Shown piece after piece: positions 45,762-56,588 of a stretch of DNA of 64,000 nucleotides. A program made the position numbers and the translations under genes. The number at the start of each line of letters is the position of its first letter. Position 1 is the first letter of the stretch. The notes under the pieces were generated by a model. It had not been told where the DNA came from. It made no database searches and saw only the letters and a program-made list of their open reading frames with translations. Source of the DNA: Pictodentalium vernedei (lineage: Eukaryota > Mollusca > Scaphopoda > Dentaliida > Dentaliidae); the NCBI GenBank assembly GCA_031216915.1, contig CM062293.1:147196285-147260284 (forward strand), read 5' to 3'.

Positions 45762-47189
45762 CTAATGGCTATGGTAGACAACCACCTGAACAGAAGAAAG
45801 AGGACCCAGGGCAAAAAGGTCCTCCGACTGCTCCTGCAACTGACGCAGATAAAAGGTGGAGAAAGTAGAAGCATTTCTCCAGTAGGCTGCCTGCATAACA
45901 TCCGACAACTTGACGGAGTTAGAATAAGCCCAAGAGGTGGATAGTGCCCGCACCTCGTGGGCAGAAATATGATTGGTAATACAATCGCCAGCTGCTAAAC
46001 GACCATAAGCCGTACGAACAGCAAGACAAATCCATCGAGAAATGGATTGAGGAGAGATCTTCTGTCGACCCGGAATGAGAGACAGAAAAAAACGTTTTCT
46101 GCCTTTCCATATGAAGCGTGTCCGATCAAGATAAATGCGAATAGCATGGACCGGACAGAGCAAAGGGCGAGTACCCTAAACAGAGGGAAGAGCCCTGATA
46201 CAGATAGGAGGAGGAGTAGTATCTGGTAACTGATTCTTAGCCAAAAAGGAGCAATCAGTGGTAAAAGTAACACTGTTGGGAGAGCTCCTAAAAAAGGCCG
46301 GGTCAACCGAGAGGGCGTGAAGCTCACTAACCCGTCTGGCCGAAGCAAATGCCATCAGAAAAGCCGTCTTATATGTGAGAAAATGCATATCCACCTGGGA
46401 TAAAGGTTCGAATGCCCCCCCCCCCCCCCCCCCCAAGCAAAGCAGCACCCACGAAAGATTCCATCGTGGAGTAAGCTGCAAAGTCCGAGGCCTTTTCAAA
46501 GAAAAGTGCCGAACAAGCTTGGAGAGGTAAGGATTAGTGCCGATACGACGCTTCCCCACATAAGAAAAAGTCTCTGAAAGCATGGACCTGTAACCCTTGA
46601 TGGTAACAGGCTGGAGACCCCGAGAATCAAACAGATATACCAGAAACTCCGCAATCTGTGAAATCGAAGGATTGGCATAATCAACAGAGTGATCAGCACA
46701 CCATCGACAGAAGACCTTCCATTTAGCTGCATAAGCTAAACCAGTGGAGTGCCTCCTTGAAGAAGAAATGCACTCCACTGCTCGTCTTGAAAAACCTCTA
46801 CGGAGGAGACAGGACCTGACAAAAGATATGCGTGAAGGCACAATGAAGTCGGGTCGAAGTGAAACCTCCTCGGGCGACCTTGACAAAGAAGGTTGTGACA
46901 TAGCGAGAGACGTGGCGGAACCGTCGCCATCAGCGAGCGGAGCTGATTGATCCACACCCGCTGAGGCGACAGGGGAGCGATCAGAATGATTCGACAACTG
47001 CAGGTTCGAATTTTGGCTAGAACCTGAGGAAGAATCGGAACCGGCAGGAAGGCGTAGCCGACTAGACCGTTCCAATCGAGTGACAGAGCGTCCACGGCAA
47101 AAGCCAGAGGATCTGGACACGGGGACACGAAAGTGTCCACCTGATGGTTCCAACGAGTCGCAAAGAGGTCGATGTGGGGACGTCCCCAA
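45762..47189 (-). pseudogene. DIRS tyrosine recombinase, copy A
   Basis: The recombinase inserts the circular DNA by site-specific strand exchange. The N-terminal part (47189-46176) has a SAM-like region (AAKWKVFCRWC, ISQIAEFLVYLFD, VTIKGYRSMLSETF) and box I with the first catalytic Arg in SARRVSELHAL. A TAG at 46178-46176 follows, then in the same frame LCPVHAIRIYLDRTR and box II: HEVRALS (His and second Arg), YWRNASTF, and the Tyr in FYLR. All catalytic positions are therefore present but separated by the stop. A TGA in the same frame just upstream of 47189 replaces an Arg codon of copy B. A C run at 46417-46434 encodes extra Gly. It overlaps RT by at least 454 bases. Confidence 0.9.
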
Positions 47190-48766
47190 AGATCACAAAG
47201 CGACTGGAACACTGCCCTGTGGAGCATCCACTTGGTGGAAATAATCCTGCCCTGTCGGGACAGGGAGTCGGCTAGGACGTTCAGACGTCCGGGAATGTGA
47301 CGAACAACCACTCCGGTGTGAATATCCTGAGCGAGCAGTAGAAGATCCCGAGCTAATTCGTACATCGGAACCGAGTGCGTGCCGCCCTGGTTCCGAATGT
47401 AAGCAACCACTGTCGAATTGTCGGATAGCAGAAGGACCTGGCGATTCGACAGGTGAGGGATCCACTGCCTGAAACTCAGAAGAAGAGCAAGAAGCTCCTT
47501 CTGGTTGATGTGTAGAGCTGCTTGATCCTGGTCCCACATCCCATGTAGGGAAAGACCGAGAGAATCCAACGTCGCACCCCATCCGAGATCGCTGGCATCT
47601 GCCGTCAGAACGCGATCGGACATGGGTAAGACCAATGGAACACCCTTTGTAATCCAATGAACATCTGTCCAGGGAGGAAGGTGAGAATACAGAGATTCCA
47701 GAAACAGAAGCACCTGATCCAGAGAATCTACATTCGGCCTCCAACGACTGAGCAGAAAGTGTTGGAGAGGTCTGACACGCAGCCGACCTAAAGGAATGAG
47801 ATCCATCACCGAACCGCAGAGACCGATCAGCCAGAGAAAACTCTGAGCGGTCGCGGACCTGGACTGGGACAGAGTCAGAGCAAAAGCTGAGAGAATCACA
47901 GCCTTGGCCTGGGGAACCGCTACCAAATTGAATTGGGTTTGGAAAGACATCCCCAGATGACAAAACGACTGAGAAGGGACCAGGTCCGACTTCTACTCGT
48001 TGACTCTGAATCCTAGCGTCGTGAGCAAGCTCAACAGAGTGGCGACATCCGACTCCAGTAAGGCAGCATTGGAATGCCTCTGGAGGATATCGTCCAGATA
48101 TGCCGAAGTAGTCACCCTGGACTGTGTGCGATGGAACGCTATCACATGCGACATCAGTCTGGTGAAGGCCCAAGGAGCCAGGTTGAGGCTGAAAGGCATG
48201 GCCTTGAACTGGTAAACTCGCCCCAGAAAAGCGAACCTGAGATACTTCCGTGACGCCCGATGCATCGGAACGTGGAAGTAAGCATCTCGCAGGTCGATGC
48301 TGGCAGCAAAATCTCCCTGGTGAATTGATTGGCGGACTGACCTGAAAGTCTCCATGCTGAACTTGGGAGCAATGATAGACTGGTTCAGGATACTCAGATC
48401 GATAACTGGTTGGAGTCGGCCGTCCTTCTTCGGCACCAAGAACAGGTGGGAATAGAAACCCATTGGCTGAATGTTCTTAACGACCTCGATCGCCCCCTTT
48501 GCCAGGAGATTGCCAATCTCCGTGGACAAAAGTTCCCGACGTAAAACGTCTGATGGAACTGTGGTTGGAAGAGGCACCCTTGACAGAGTGGGGTGCCGTC
48601 GGAAGGATATTCGCAGCCCGGACCGAGCAACATCTAACACCCACGGATCGGAAGTGATGGTGGCCCAATGGTCTGCGAACTCTGCTATCCTTCCTCCAAC
48701 CTGGGACGAGTCGAGGTGAGGACCTTCATTTCGAGCCCCGACGAGGCCCGCGAGAGGAGAAACCAC
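46736..48766 (-). pseudogene. DIRS reverse transcriptase and RNase H, copy A
   Basis: Copies the element RNA into DNA. The first ATG at 48766 lies 41 bases before the gag stop, so the two overlap in different frames. Visible in order: LFLVPKKDGRLQPVIDL, IDLRDAYFHVPM (motif A), KAMPFSLNLAPWAF (motif B region, Ser where copy B has Gly), and YLDDIL (motif C). RNase H follows with LTADASDLGWGATL, NQKELLAL, LLLSDNSTVVAYI and LNVLADSLSRQG, then the conserved tail PHIDLFATRWN. A TAG at 47995-47993 replaces the Glu codon in NEEKSD of copy B; downstream the same frame is open to 46736. About 677 codons in all. Confidence 0.93.
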
Positions 48767-50901
48767 CTCCTCTACTAAATGAAGAATCCTGAGACTTCCC
48801 TCGATTCTGCCGACCTTTACTCTTACCCCTTGAGTAAAAAGTAGAGGCGGCGGCAGAAGGACCCGCCTTTTGCTTCACAGAGGAAGCAGAAGGGTACTTG
48901 TTAGGCTTGGAATGGCCCTTGCCTCCCCTAGAAGGCTGATCAAGCTGACGAAACAGCAGCTGATCTTTGGAATGACGTACGACGTCATCCCGGACCGTCG
49001 ACACGGAACCATGGATAAGTTGCGGACCTGCCAAAGAAGCAGATCAAAGAGCAGCATGCTGCTGCTCGGGAAGGCATCATCCTGTGTCCAGCACAGCGTC
49101 CCTTCGAACTAATTCCAGATCAGCCGTATTACAGGCATGCGTGTGAGTAAGATGCATAAGCGCATTGGACAGCACACGCAAAGGAGCCTGTACCTCATCA
49201 AACTTATCTGGAGGCAGATAAGCAGCCAAAGCTGAGACGACGTGATCTGAGAGAGAAAGCATGCCAAGCATCTCTCTAGATAAGCCCAACGTGGACTCCA
49301 GAGTCGTCATTGGAATGACGGCAGACTTGGGCTTGGAAAGCCCGAGGGAAGTGGAGTCCTGATCCAGAACCGTCAAAGTCTGGCAGACCGACGGATTGGC
49401 GGAATCATAAGAACGATAACGCACAGGTGGCAAAAAGGTGTCAACCCTGGTGAAGAACGAAGTCTTCAGAGCCTTGGAATTCAGCTTGGAGTCCAATGCT
49501 GAAAAACCACCTGTACCAACTGGCACGGTCGAAGGCGCGCAGAAGCAGGTTGCTCCATAGGCTGTAGGCGCGCGACCGATGATCGCGGCCAGGCTGACAC
49601 TGTCGGCTGGTTAGTAGGTTTGAGATCAGGCAGAAACCCAAACACAAAGTCAAGAGCTGCCCCCAAGTCCGAAGACTGCTGGCCCTCGACACCAAGCATG
49701 TCAGACTCCTCCCCAGAGTCGGAAGACACATAGCCCATCGTGGGCAAACCAGCCGACGCCTCCCATGGTGTCAGGACACCAGGGGAATCAGAAACTGGCC
49801 TGTTTTCAATCCCGGGAGGCGGCGCCATAGGAGGCGCCTGGAAACCACTCATTGCCTCGCTGTAAGCAACAGGAAGGCTCTTAGATAGAACCTGAGTGAG
49901 TAAGGATACATACTGGCCGGTTCGACAGGGGAGCGAACTGGCAAAGTGGCTTCACCTCTGACCCTCTTAACCAGCGAAGCGTCACGATCCCCCAAAACAC
50001 CCGATGTGGGACGACGGGCGGCAGCCGAAACATCTGAAGGCAGACGTGTATAGGGGTACGAGGCACCCCGAGGATCAATATGGCGAGAACTCATGAGAGT
50101 CACCGCGGACCTCTGCGGGGCAGAAGGTCCAGGCTGCACAAAAGGCGTTGGTCCCCCAAAACTGGTCGTGTGGCCAGAATGAGTGGACGGAAACGCCACG
50201 GAGTTCATAGTGTCTCCACTAAGAACATCCGAATCCAAAGACACAACTGTGGTGCTCGACGGCGTAGAGACCACAGAGATGGGTTCGGCCGGCAGCCCCT
50301 TCCGACTTCGCCGAGTTGAAGTCAGGGAAGGCTGAGGCCGATATCCCACGTCTACAGTACCAGACATTCCTGCAGTCCCCTGCAGTGAAAAGCCGAGGCA
50401 GGCTGAAACTGACGACGAAGCAGACGGACCAGCAGTAGTAGTAGATACGTCGGGAGTCGTTGAGGCTGGTGAAATAGTGGAGAGAGCACACCTGCTCGGC
50501 TCTGAAGGAAGAGTCACAACCCTAGTGACAGTCTCAGATGTTGACTAGAGGGGAACCGTAGTCCCGGAACCAGGCACCTCTTCACCAGAACACTCAACGC
50601 CCCCCGCAGTATCCACTACAGGAAAAGACTGCACATCCCCCACGGAGGAGGAATCACTCTCACCAGACAAGGTCGGCTCGGGAGCCCCCGAACGACCACG
50701 TTCTCCTTTCCCGCGAGAGTGGGAGGCACGGCCACGAGAACGAACGACACGGTTAACTGACGCCCAGAAAGTGGATGACCATGATCCACAGACACCACAT
50801 GGCCGTTCGGCCGAACACCCATTACAGGAGGAACAAGAAGAATGTAAATCGTCCACATGCTTTGGCAGCAGAAATTGCCCACAAGGAATTGTCCTGGGCA
50901 T
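48726..50901 (-). pseudogene. DIRS gag-like protein, copy A
   Basis: Likely the structural RNA-binding protein. Start ATG at 50901 (MPRTIPCGQ), chosen because all three gag copies keep it. The N-terminus has a Cys cluster (CSSCNGCSAERPCGVC) typical of DIRS gag. A long Ser/Thr/Pro-rich middle follows, then a helical part (FFTRVDTFLPPV, LGLSREMLGMLSLSDHVV) and a basic tail rich in Arg, Gly and Ser. Breaks against copy B: CAG to TAG at 50547-50545, a ~22-base deletion near 49905, a ~8-base deletion near 49510, and CGA to TGA at 49079-49077. It ends at 48726. Confidence 0.88.
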
Positions 50902-51342
50902 GATAGAGGTGAGAGGAGCAAAGAAGATGAAATCAGAAAACAGAAGAACACCCCCAAAGAAGAGAGAAAGGTGACAGAAACAAAGACCTCAGATGGTCGA
51001 CCGGGAACCACACAACAGGATGACTACTCTCAAAAGAAAGAAGAAAAACTGTAGGAGTGGTACCCGCTGACACCTAACTCTAACACAATTAGAAAATTTA
51101 GCAAATAAAGCATTAACAATAATTGTGAAAAATAATAAGTCCAAACCGCATGGCACACGAAATTCGCGCGCGACTCGAATTAAATATACATTATGGATAT
51201 ATAATATTGAAGAGAATATAAAAAACACTGTTCCTGAGAATACAAAGGATACACTGATGCACTATGAATCAGGAATCATCAAACAACGAGCTGGATAAAC
51301 ACTGATAAGCGTGCTGAAACATCTCGACACGAAGCGGATGAT

Positions 51343-51585
51343 AAAAAGAATGAGTCTTTAGAGATGGTATATGTGCACTGGCAACGGAAGTCGTGGAGTT
51401 GTACTTGGGAGAGAGCGTCCCGTAATGGGTCTGTGCCGGTTGCACTCGACCCAGTTTTGGCTTATTTTTTCTTGGTGCTTTTGCACCACTTTTCTTTCCC
51501 AAATTGCTTGGGAAAGACAAAAATAGAGAGTATTTTATCCGAGTTAGGGACTTCCACTGTAGTGCAAGCCTGAAGTAAACAATTG
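51343..51585. repeat. DIRS copy A, right inverted terminal repeat
   Basis: Inverse of 45130-45374. Outside it, tgagtaggttgataagaaa (51586-51604) is unique to this end and appears inverted in the internal complementary region. Confidence 0.9.
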
Positions 51586-51604
51586 TGAGTAGGTTGATAA
51601 GAAA

Positions 51605-51840
51605 TCCAAGATGGCTGCTGCGGTGGCCATATTGGATATGCCAGAATGCTGGTTATCGAAAGGAACCATCCTCTATTCATTACTAATCAACCATAAAAAA
51701 AGTATCTGTTGGATGTATTGTTTTCAAGTTATCACGTGGACAAACAAAAGCTAACGGATGGATGGATGGACGGACAGACAGATGGACAGACAGACATTGC
51801 CATACCATAATGCGGGCGTATAAAAATATTGTGGTATACT
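51605..51840. repeat. ~150-bp tandem array, right of DIRS copy A
   Basis: It resumes with tccaagatggctgctgcgg and continues gaaaggaaccatcctc, cacgtggacaaacaaaagc and acggacagacag. Deleting the element brings the anchors to about 157 bp apart, in register with the left part. Confidence 0.85.
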
Positions 51841-51915
51841 GGAATATCGAAAGACTGTTCAGATATCTGAACATACGTACCACAATCAGGACTTGAGCCA
51901 TCACAGTTCGAATAA

Positions 51916-52131
51916 CCCTTTACCCTTCACAGACGGTTTCAAAATTTATTATTTTAAACATTAATTTGTTGATTTTTAAAAAAAAATTTCAACAAAACAA
52001 TATCATGTGACCCCTCATTGGAACGAGCTTGTTCCAATGAGGGGTTACATATGGTTTTGTTGAAAAAAAAATTTCAACTGCTGAATTTGTATATTACGGT
52101 GGTGGATGAGGCCGATTTGTGAGGGAAAGGG
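51916..52131. mobile_element. Fold-back element, CCCTTTACC type II (216 bp), ATAA flanks
   Basis: ATAA at 51912-51915 and 52132-52135 flank CCCTTTACCCTTC..GAGGGAAAGGG. The central palindrome is the type II version (caatatcatgtgacccctca plus inverse). An identical but altered TTAA on both sides implies insertion at an ATAA. Confidence 0.75.
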
Positions 52132-52135
52132 ATAA

Positions 52136-53159
52136 TATTATTCATTCGGGACTACAGTTAAAATTCAAAACACCTTGAAAATTAAATTGTGGGCAAATAA
52201 ATAATGACGATAATCCAATATTTTTGTAATCACACTGGTATTCATTCGATACTAGTTTGAATACTGGTATGTATCAGTTTATCGATTATACTGTGCGCTC
52301 CTACCATAGTTGGAGTTTTTCCTATATTACACTCAAACCTATGGCACATGTGAAACACCTGAAAAACTCCAACTCGGGTCATTGATTTGAGTCCCACATA
52401 ATACTCAGTCTTGGATGCATTCTGTGTCAGTACATTCCTAAGAGAAAAGAAGAGCAACGCAATGCATGGCATATGCCCCCGACAGTGTCATAACGGCATG
52501 GTGGACATACTGAATTGGCTAGCTGGACCAAAATCAAAAGGAAGCATTGTCTAGTCATCCACAAGTAACCCCTAAAATTATAATTTGATCAAATAAGTGG
52601 ATCTTTAGTTATTGGGCAGAGACCAAAAGTTAACAGATGGACGGCAGACAGACATGGTGAAAACATAATGCCCCGAGAGGGTCGGGGGGCATAAAAAAAG
52701 TACAGAACTTTTCTCAGAAAAGTCACATTTTTTTTTATTGTAAAATCACTCACATCCCTTCAAAACTCATTTTGAAGTGAAAAGAAAAAAAATTACCTAG
52801 TTGATATTCAATCCACTCCCCAAATATGAGCCCAAGAATTTGATGTGAACTTGAACAAACTTGAATCTCATCACTAATTTAAAAGTTTGAATCCCACAGG
52901 GAGACTTGATCATTTTGTACTGCCATTAGCAACCAGGCAATAGTAAAAGCTGTAAGTTGAGTTAGCCGCACCAATGGCTAACAGTATACCAACATGGATA
53001 TATACCGTCCATACTGTACAACCATACCTGACAACCACATGCACCCAACAATGTCGTATGACCTAGAATTAGGTACTACCCAAGGCAAAAATACGAAGGT
53101 ATAAGGCGGGTTAGTTGGACTTAGAGCTAACAGTTTCTGTTTTTGTTATGCCAGTGTTA
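52136..53159. other. No gene recognised; repeat scraps
   Basis: 52495-52700 resembles the acagatggacggcagacag-type tandem repeats, and 52800-52880 carries aaatatgagcccaagaattt from the ~165-bp repeat family. No coding stretch. Confidence 0.45.
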
Positions 53160-53390
53160 AAAAATTATGTTTTACAAAACCTGCTGATTTCTATGACAAA
53201 AGTTGTGATATTGTTTTTATGACAAACCTGTCAATTTTTATTACAAATCTGGTAACCTAATTTATGACAAAACCTGTCCATTTTTGTTACACAAGTGGGA
53301 GCTATTACAAAACCTGTCCATTTTTGATTCAAAAGTGGGAGCTATGACAAAACTTGTTAGTTATGACAAAAGTGGGCGTACCACATGTAC
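53160..53390. repeat. Short degenerate tandem repeats (~45-55 bp)
   Basis: The words acaaaacctgtccatttttg and caaaagtgggagctatgac recur four to five times with small variations. Confidence 0.7.
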
Positions 53391-53812
53391 GCCACTTTAA
53401 TGGAAAATTTTGGACAGGTTAAATTTGATTTTCAGCTAAACCTCAGGAAGACCCAGGCAAAATACTGGCTTTTGGAATTTTTAGTAGAACTCATATGCAG
53501 TAAGTCCCTACTAACTAAAGTCTTCTAGCTCTTTTCAACAGAGCTGAGATATGAGCACCCAACACTGAATTATTAACCCTTTACCTAATAGAACAAAGTG
53601 ACAACACTTGCAACAAAGTCTTCAATAACTAAAAATTTTCAATTTTTTGCCTCCAAATCATAGTTTAAGACCCCCCTTTGGAATGAATTTATTGTGCACA
53701 TTCCAATGAGGGTTCACAGGCTGTTTTGGAGGCAAATTTTTTTAAATAACAAAATTTGAATGGCGATTTTTATGAAGAGCACTGGCTGGGAATGGTCAAT
53801 GCATTAGATAAA

Positions 53813-53817
<5 letters not shown>

Positions 53818-53846
<29 letters not shown>

Positions 53847-54437
53847 CCGGGTTTAACAACACTTTCGACGGCCAGGATCAAGTGTTGAACAGTTTTAAGG
53901 GTGGAGAAAGCCAGAGTACTTGGAGAGAACCATCAAGCAGCACTGAGCAACTGTCACCACCCCCCCCCCCCAATGTACTAACTCTGCACAAGCAGGGTTA
54001 GCATTGGTTGAAGACAGGTGCACCAGCAATGTGCAGCACACAGTGCCACCAATGTAGGCAATCAGGATTAAGTGGCTTGCCCAAGGACACAAGCCAGAAA
54101 ATAAGCAGACTGTCATCTGCAAAATGAGGTCCCCAGAGGGTGAATTTAGTGATACTACCCTGCGACGCAGGGTAGCGTCATTAAATTCACCCTCTGTGAG
54201 CCTCAATCTGAATCTGGGTCTCAAAACAAAGCTGAAAGAGGCTCCCTGAGGATAAATTGGCCCACTGTATGGGATAGCATCATCAAATTCACCCTCTGGG
54301 GACCTTATTCTGCAAATGTCAGACTGCTTATTTTCAGGCCTGCAAGGACACAAAGCAGTTGCCCATGGTTGGGAACGAACCATGAACCTTTTTGGTTTGA
54401 AGTCCAATGCCGTAATCACTGAGCCACTGCACTCCTC
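53818..54437 (-). mobile_element. SINE with complete tRNA-like head, split by a MITE
   Basis: Target duplication agataaaggatt at 53806-53817 and agataaaagatt at 54438-54449. The tail is a T run of ~27 bases (53818-53844) in plus view. On the minus strand the head from 54437 reads GAGGAGTGCAGTGGCTCAGT (A box) and later GGTTCGTTCCC (B box). The body has gagagaaccatcaagc and cttgcccaaggacac, where the MITE inserted. Confidence 0.9.
54090..54342. mobile_element. 253-bp hAT-type MITE with 8-bp TSD (copy 2)
   Basis: Exact repeats caaggaca at 54082-54089 and 54343-54350. Ends CAAGCCAGAAAATAAGCAG and TTATTTTCAGGCCTG. The hairpin of copy 1 is kept with changes at the loop (ccctgcgacgcaggg). Confidence 0.95.
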
Positions 54438-54488
54438 AGATAAAAGATTAACATTAGGCAAAGTAGAGTAATACTCAGCAATGTTTAA

Positions 54489-54742
54489 CTGGCAGGGTGC
54501 TGAATTATTTTACAAAGGTGATTTGTCACATAACTATTTTTTTTAAAGATTCTATTGCTACCAGCAAGGAAAGCCTTAGTTTAGCAAAATGTTATTCATA
54601 AATAATTTGTTACAATTTTGTATAAACATATTTTATTCTACTGCTGAGCAACATCAAGCTTATGTATGCAGTATAAAGCCACTATAGTGGCTTTTAGCAC
54701 TATTCAGTAGTGCAATGATAGAGGCCTCTAGCACTCTACCAG
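54489..54742. mobile_element. TTAA element, CTGGTAGAGTGC family (254 bp), best copy
   Basis: TTAA at 54485-54488 and 54743-54746. Ends CTGGCAGGGTGCTGAATT and CTAGCACTCTACCAG. The inner inverted words aaagccactata and tagtggctttt form a hairpin. No ORF. Confidence 0.85.
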
Positions 54743-54746
54743 TTAA

Positions 54747-55143
54747 CATCAGACAAAGCAGAGTCAGAGTCAATAAGGGTTAACATAAGACAAAATAGAG
54801 ACATACTCAACAAGGGTTGACTTCAGACAAAGTAGTGTCCTGGATCAAAGCCAGGATTCTATAATAGGGGTGCCCAAGCTAGTTTGGGGTATTTGAAAGA
54901 CAGTTGTGTGGGAAGGGAAGTGGGTGGAGGGGGAATGACCAGAGGATCCTAGTTAGGACTAGCCCCCTCCCCTCCCACACACATTGGTTGTGTAAAACTT
55001 GCTTTGGGCCAACGTTTTTTTTTTTTTGGGGGGGGGGGGGGGAGGGGCAAATTATACACTCCCAAGCCTGCTGTAGCTATGCCACTGATAGAACCATAGT
55101 GAATACAGGTTAACATGAGACAAAATAGAGACATACTCAGGAA
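54747..55143. other. No gene; short repeated phrases and a G run
   Basis: The phrases tcaacaagggttgac and aacataagacaaaatagaga recur several times here and again at 55395-55500 around the third MITE, giving a loose ~60-bp periodicity. A T/G run lies at 55015-55042. Confidence 0.5.
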
Positions 55144-55396
55144 CAAGCTTGAAAATAAGAAGACTGTCATCTGCAAAATGAGGTCCCAAGAGGGTGAATT
55201 TGGTGATACTACCCTGCACAGCAGGGTAGCATCACAAAATTTACACACTGTGAACCTCAGTCTGAATCAAGGTCTCAAGCCAAAACAGAAAGATGTGCCT
55301 AGAGGATAAATTGATCCACAGTATGGGATAGCATCAGCAAATTCACCCTCTGCGGACCCCATTTTGCAAATGACAGGTTGCTTATATCCAGGCTTG
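55144..55396. mobile_element. 253-bp hAT-type MITE with 8-bp TSD (copy 3)
   Basis: Exact repeats ctcaggaa at 55136-55143 and 55397-55404. Ends CAAGCTTGAAAATAAG and TTATATCCAGGCTTG. Same length as the other two copies, more diverged in the hairpin's right arm. Confidence 0.95.
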
Positions 55397-55404
55397 CTCA
55401 GGAA

Positions 55405-55916
55405 GGGTTGACATCAGACAAACTACAGTCACAGTCCCTACGTGTTAACATACAACAAAACAGAGAAATACTCAACAAGGGTTGACATCAGGCAAACTAG
55501 TGGCATACTTTACACTTCTCAATACAATGATAAGGTCCTGATGCATGTTCAGCATGTCTATACTCCTAACAAATAAGCGTGAGAGAGATTATTTGTTAAA
55601 CACTCCAAGTTTGATTGAGAGGGAAAATACTGCCAACAAATATTAACTTTGGCTAAAAAAGTCCATTGGAAGAAACATCAATACACATAAATATTCCAAT
55701 ATTATTGTTTAAGAAGATTGATGGCAGCTGAAAATGATTTCAGCAATCAGCACAAGAAATTAATTTTTATTAAAACTGTTCAATATTTTATGGTTGAAAA
55801 CACTGACAACAAAAAATAAAAACACAGCCTTTGAAATTAAGCTGAGCTCATTGAGAAAGCAGGGAAAGGAAAGAAAGGATAATGAAATACATTTTAAATA
55901 CAAATAAATTAATGAG
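55405..55916. other. No gene recognised
   Basis: AT-rich spacer between MITE copy 3 and DIRS copy B. Confidence 0.45.
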
Positions 55917-55971
55917 AAATCTAAATTTTATAGTAAATTTCCTTTCTTATTATACCTACCACAATTGTTTA

Positions 55972-56204
55972 CTACAGGCTTGCACTACAGTGGAAGTCCC
56001 TAACTCGGATAAAATACTCTCTATTTTTGTCTTTCCCAAGCAAGTTGGGAAAGAAAAGTGGTGCAAAAGCACCAATAAAAATAAGCCAAAACTGGGTCAA
56101 GTGCAACCGGCGCAGACCCAGTACGGGAGGCTCTCTCCCAAGTACAACTCCACGACTTCCGTTGCCAGTGCGCATATACCGTCTCTAAAGACTCATTCTT
56201 TTTG
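55972..56204. repeat. DIRS copy B, left inverted terminal repeat
   Basis: Inverse of 62241-62482. Outermost 55 bases (aaatctaaattttatagtaa onwards) are specific to this end. Confidence 0.9.
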
Positions 56205-56282
56205 AATCTGTAAACGTTAGAGTTATGTGATCAGCAGGGAGGAAAGATTCTTTACCCGTAAAGAAGACGGGAGGGCCTCCAT

Positions 56283-56373
56283 GTAAACAATTGTGGTAGG
56301 TATAATAAGAAAGGAAATTTACTATAAAATTTAGATTTCTTATCAACCTACTCACAATTGTTTACTACAGGCT
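56283..56373. repeat. DIRS copy B, internal complementary region
   Basis: Same structure as in copy A: inverse of the left edge, then inverse of the right edge, sharing TTT at 56336-56338. The second part keeps tttactacagg, matching this copy's own ends (copy A has tttacttcagg in both places), so the region and the ends have stayed matched within each element. Confidence 0.93.
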
Positions 56374-56588
56374 GAATAGACAAAAGGCTGGAGGGAATCG
56401 CATAACCAACTCCCACATAACCCTAGTGCACTGGAACCGTGAAGTAGAAGGAAGAGGTCCCGAGGCTTATCAACCATAATGTCGCAATCATTGGTAAAGG
56501 ACAATGAAAAGAGACATATGAGCCTGTGTGACACACAGACAGAAAAAGGGCAGTAACAGCACAAAGCTGGAACTGACCTTCAAGAAGC

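Larger units (their letters stand above)
45086..51604 (-). mobile_element. DIRS-like tyrosine-recombinase retrotransposon, copy A (6.5 kb)
   Basis: DIRS elements replicate through RNA but integrate a circular DNA with a tyrosine recombinase instead of an integrase. Here the minus strand carries gag, RT with RNase H, and recombinase in that order, between inverted terminal repeats, with an internal complementary region just inside the left end. Both edges carry AAA (45086-45088 and 51602-51604). The neighbouring array unit reads cctgaaaatccaag with one AAA, so nothing but the triplet is shared at the target. All three genes are broken: two deletions and two stops in gag, one stop in RT, and one shared stop in the recombinase. 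By eye it is more than 90% identical to copy B. Confidence 0.95.
53577..54447. mobile_element. CCCTTTACC fold-back element carrying two nested insertions
   Basis: TTAA at 53573-53576, CCCTTTACCTAATAG at the left. The right end is split by a SINE whose target duplication (agataaaggatt / agataaaagatt) is part of the terminal repeat itself; TTAA follows at 54448-54451. The SINE in turn carries a 253-bp hAT-type MITE. Three insertion events are ordered by nesting. Confidence 0.85.

Noticed and set aside
47193-48173. 326-codon Ser/Gly-rich minus-strand frame in copy A
   Set aside because: A shadow of the RT/RNase H gene, equivalent to the shifted frame in copy B.
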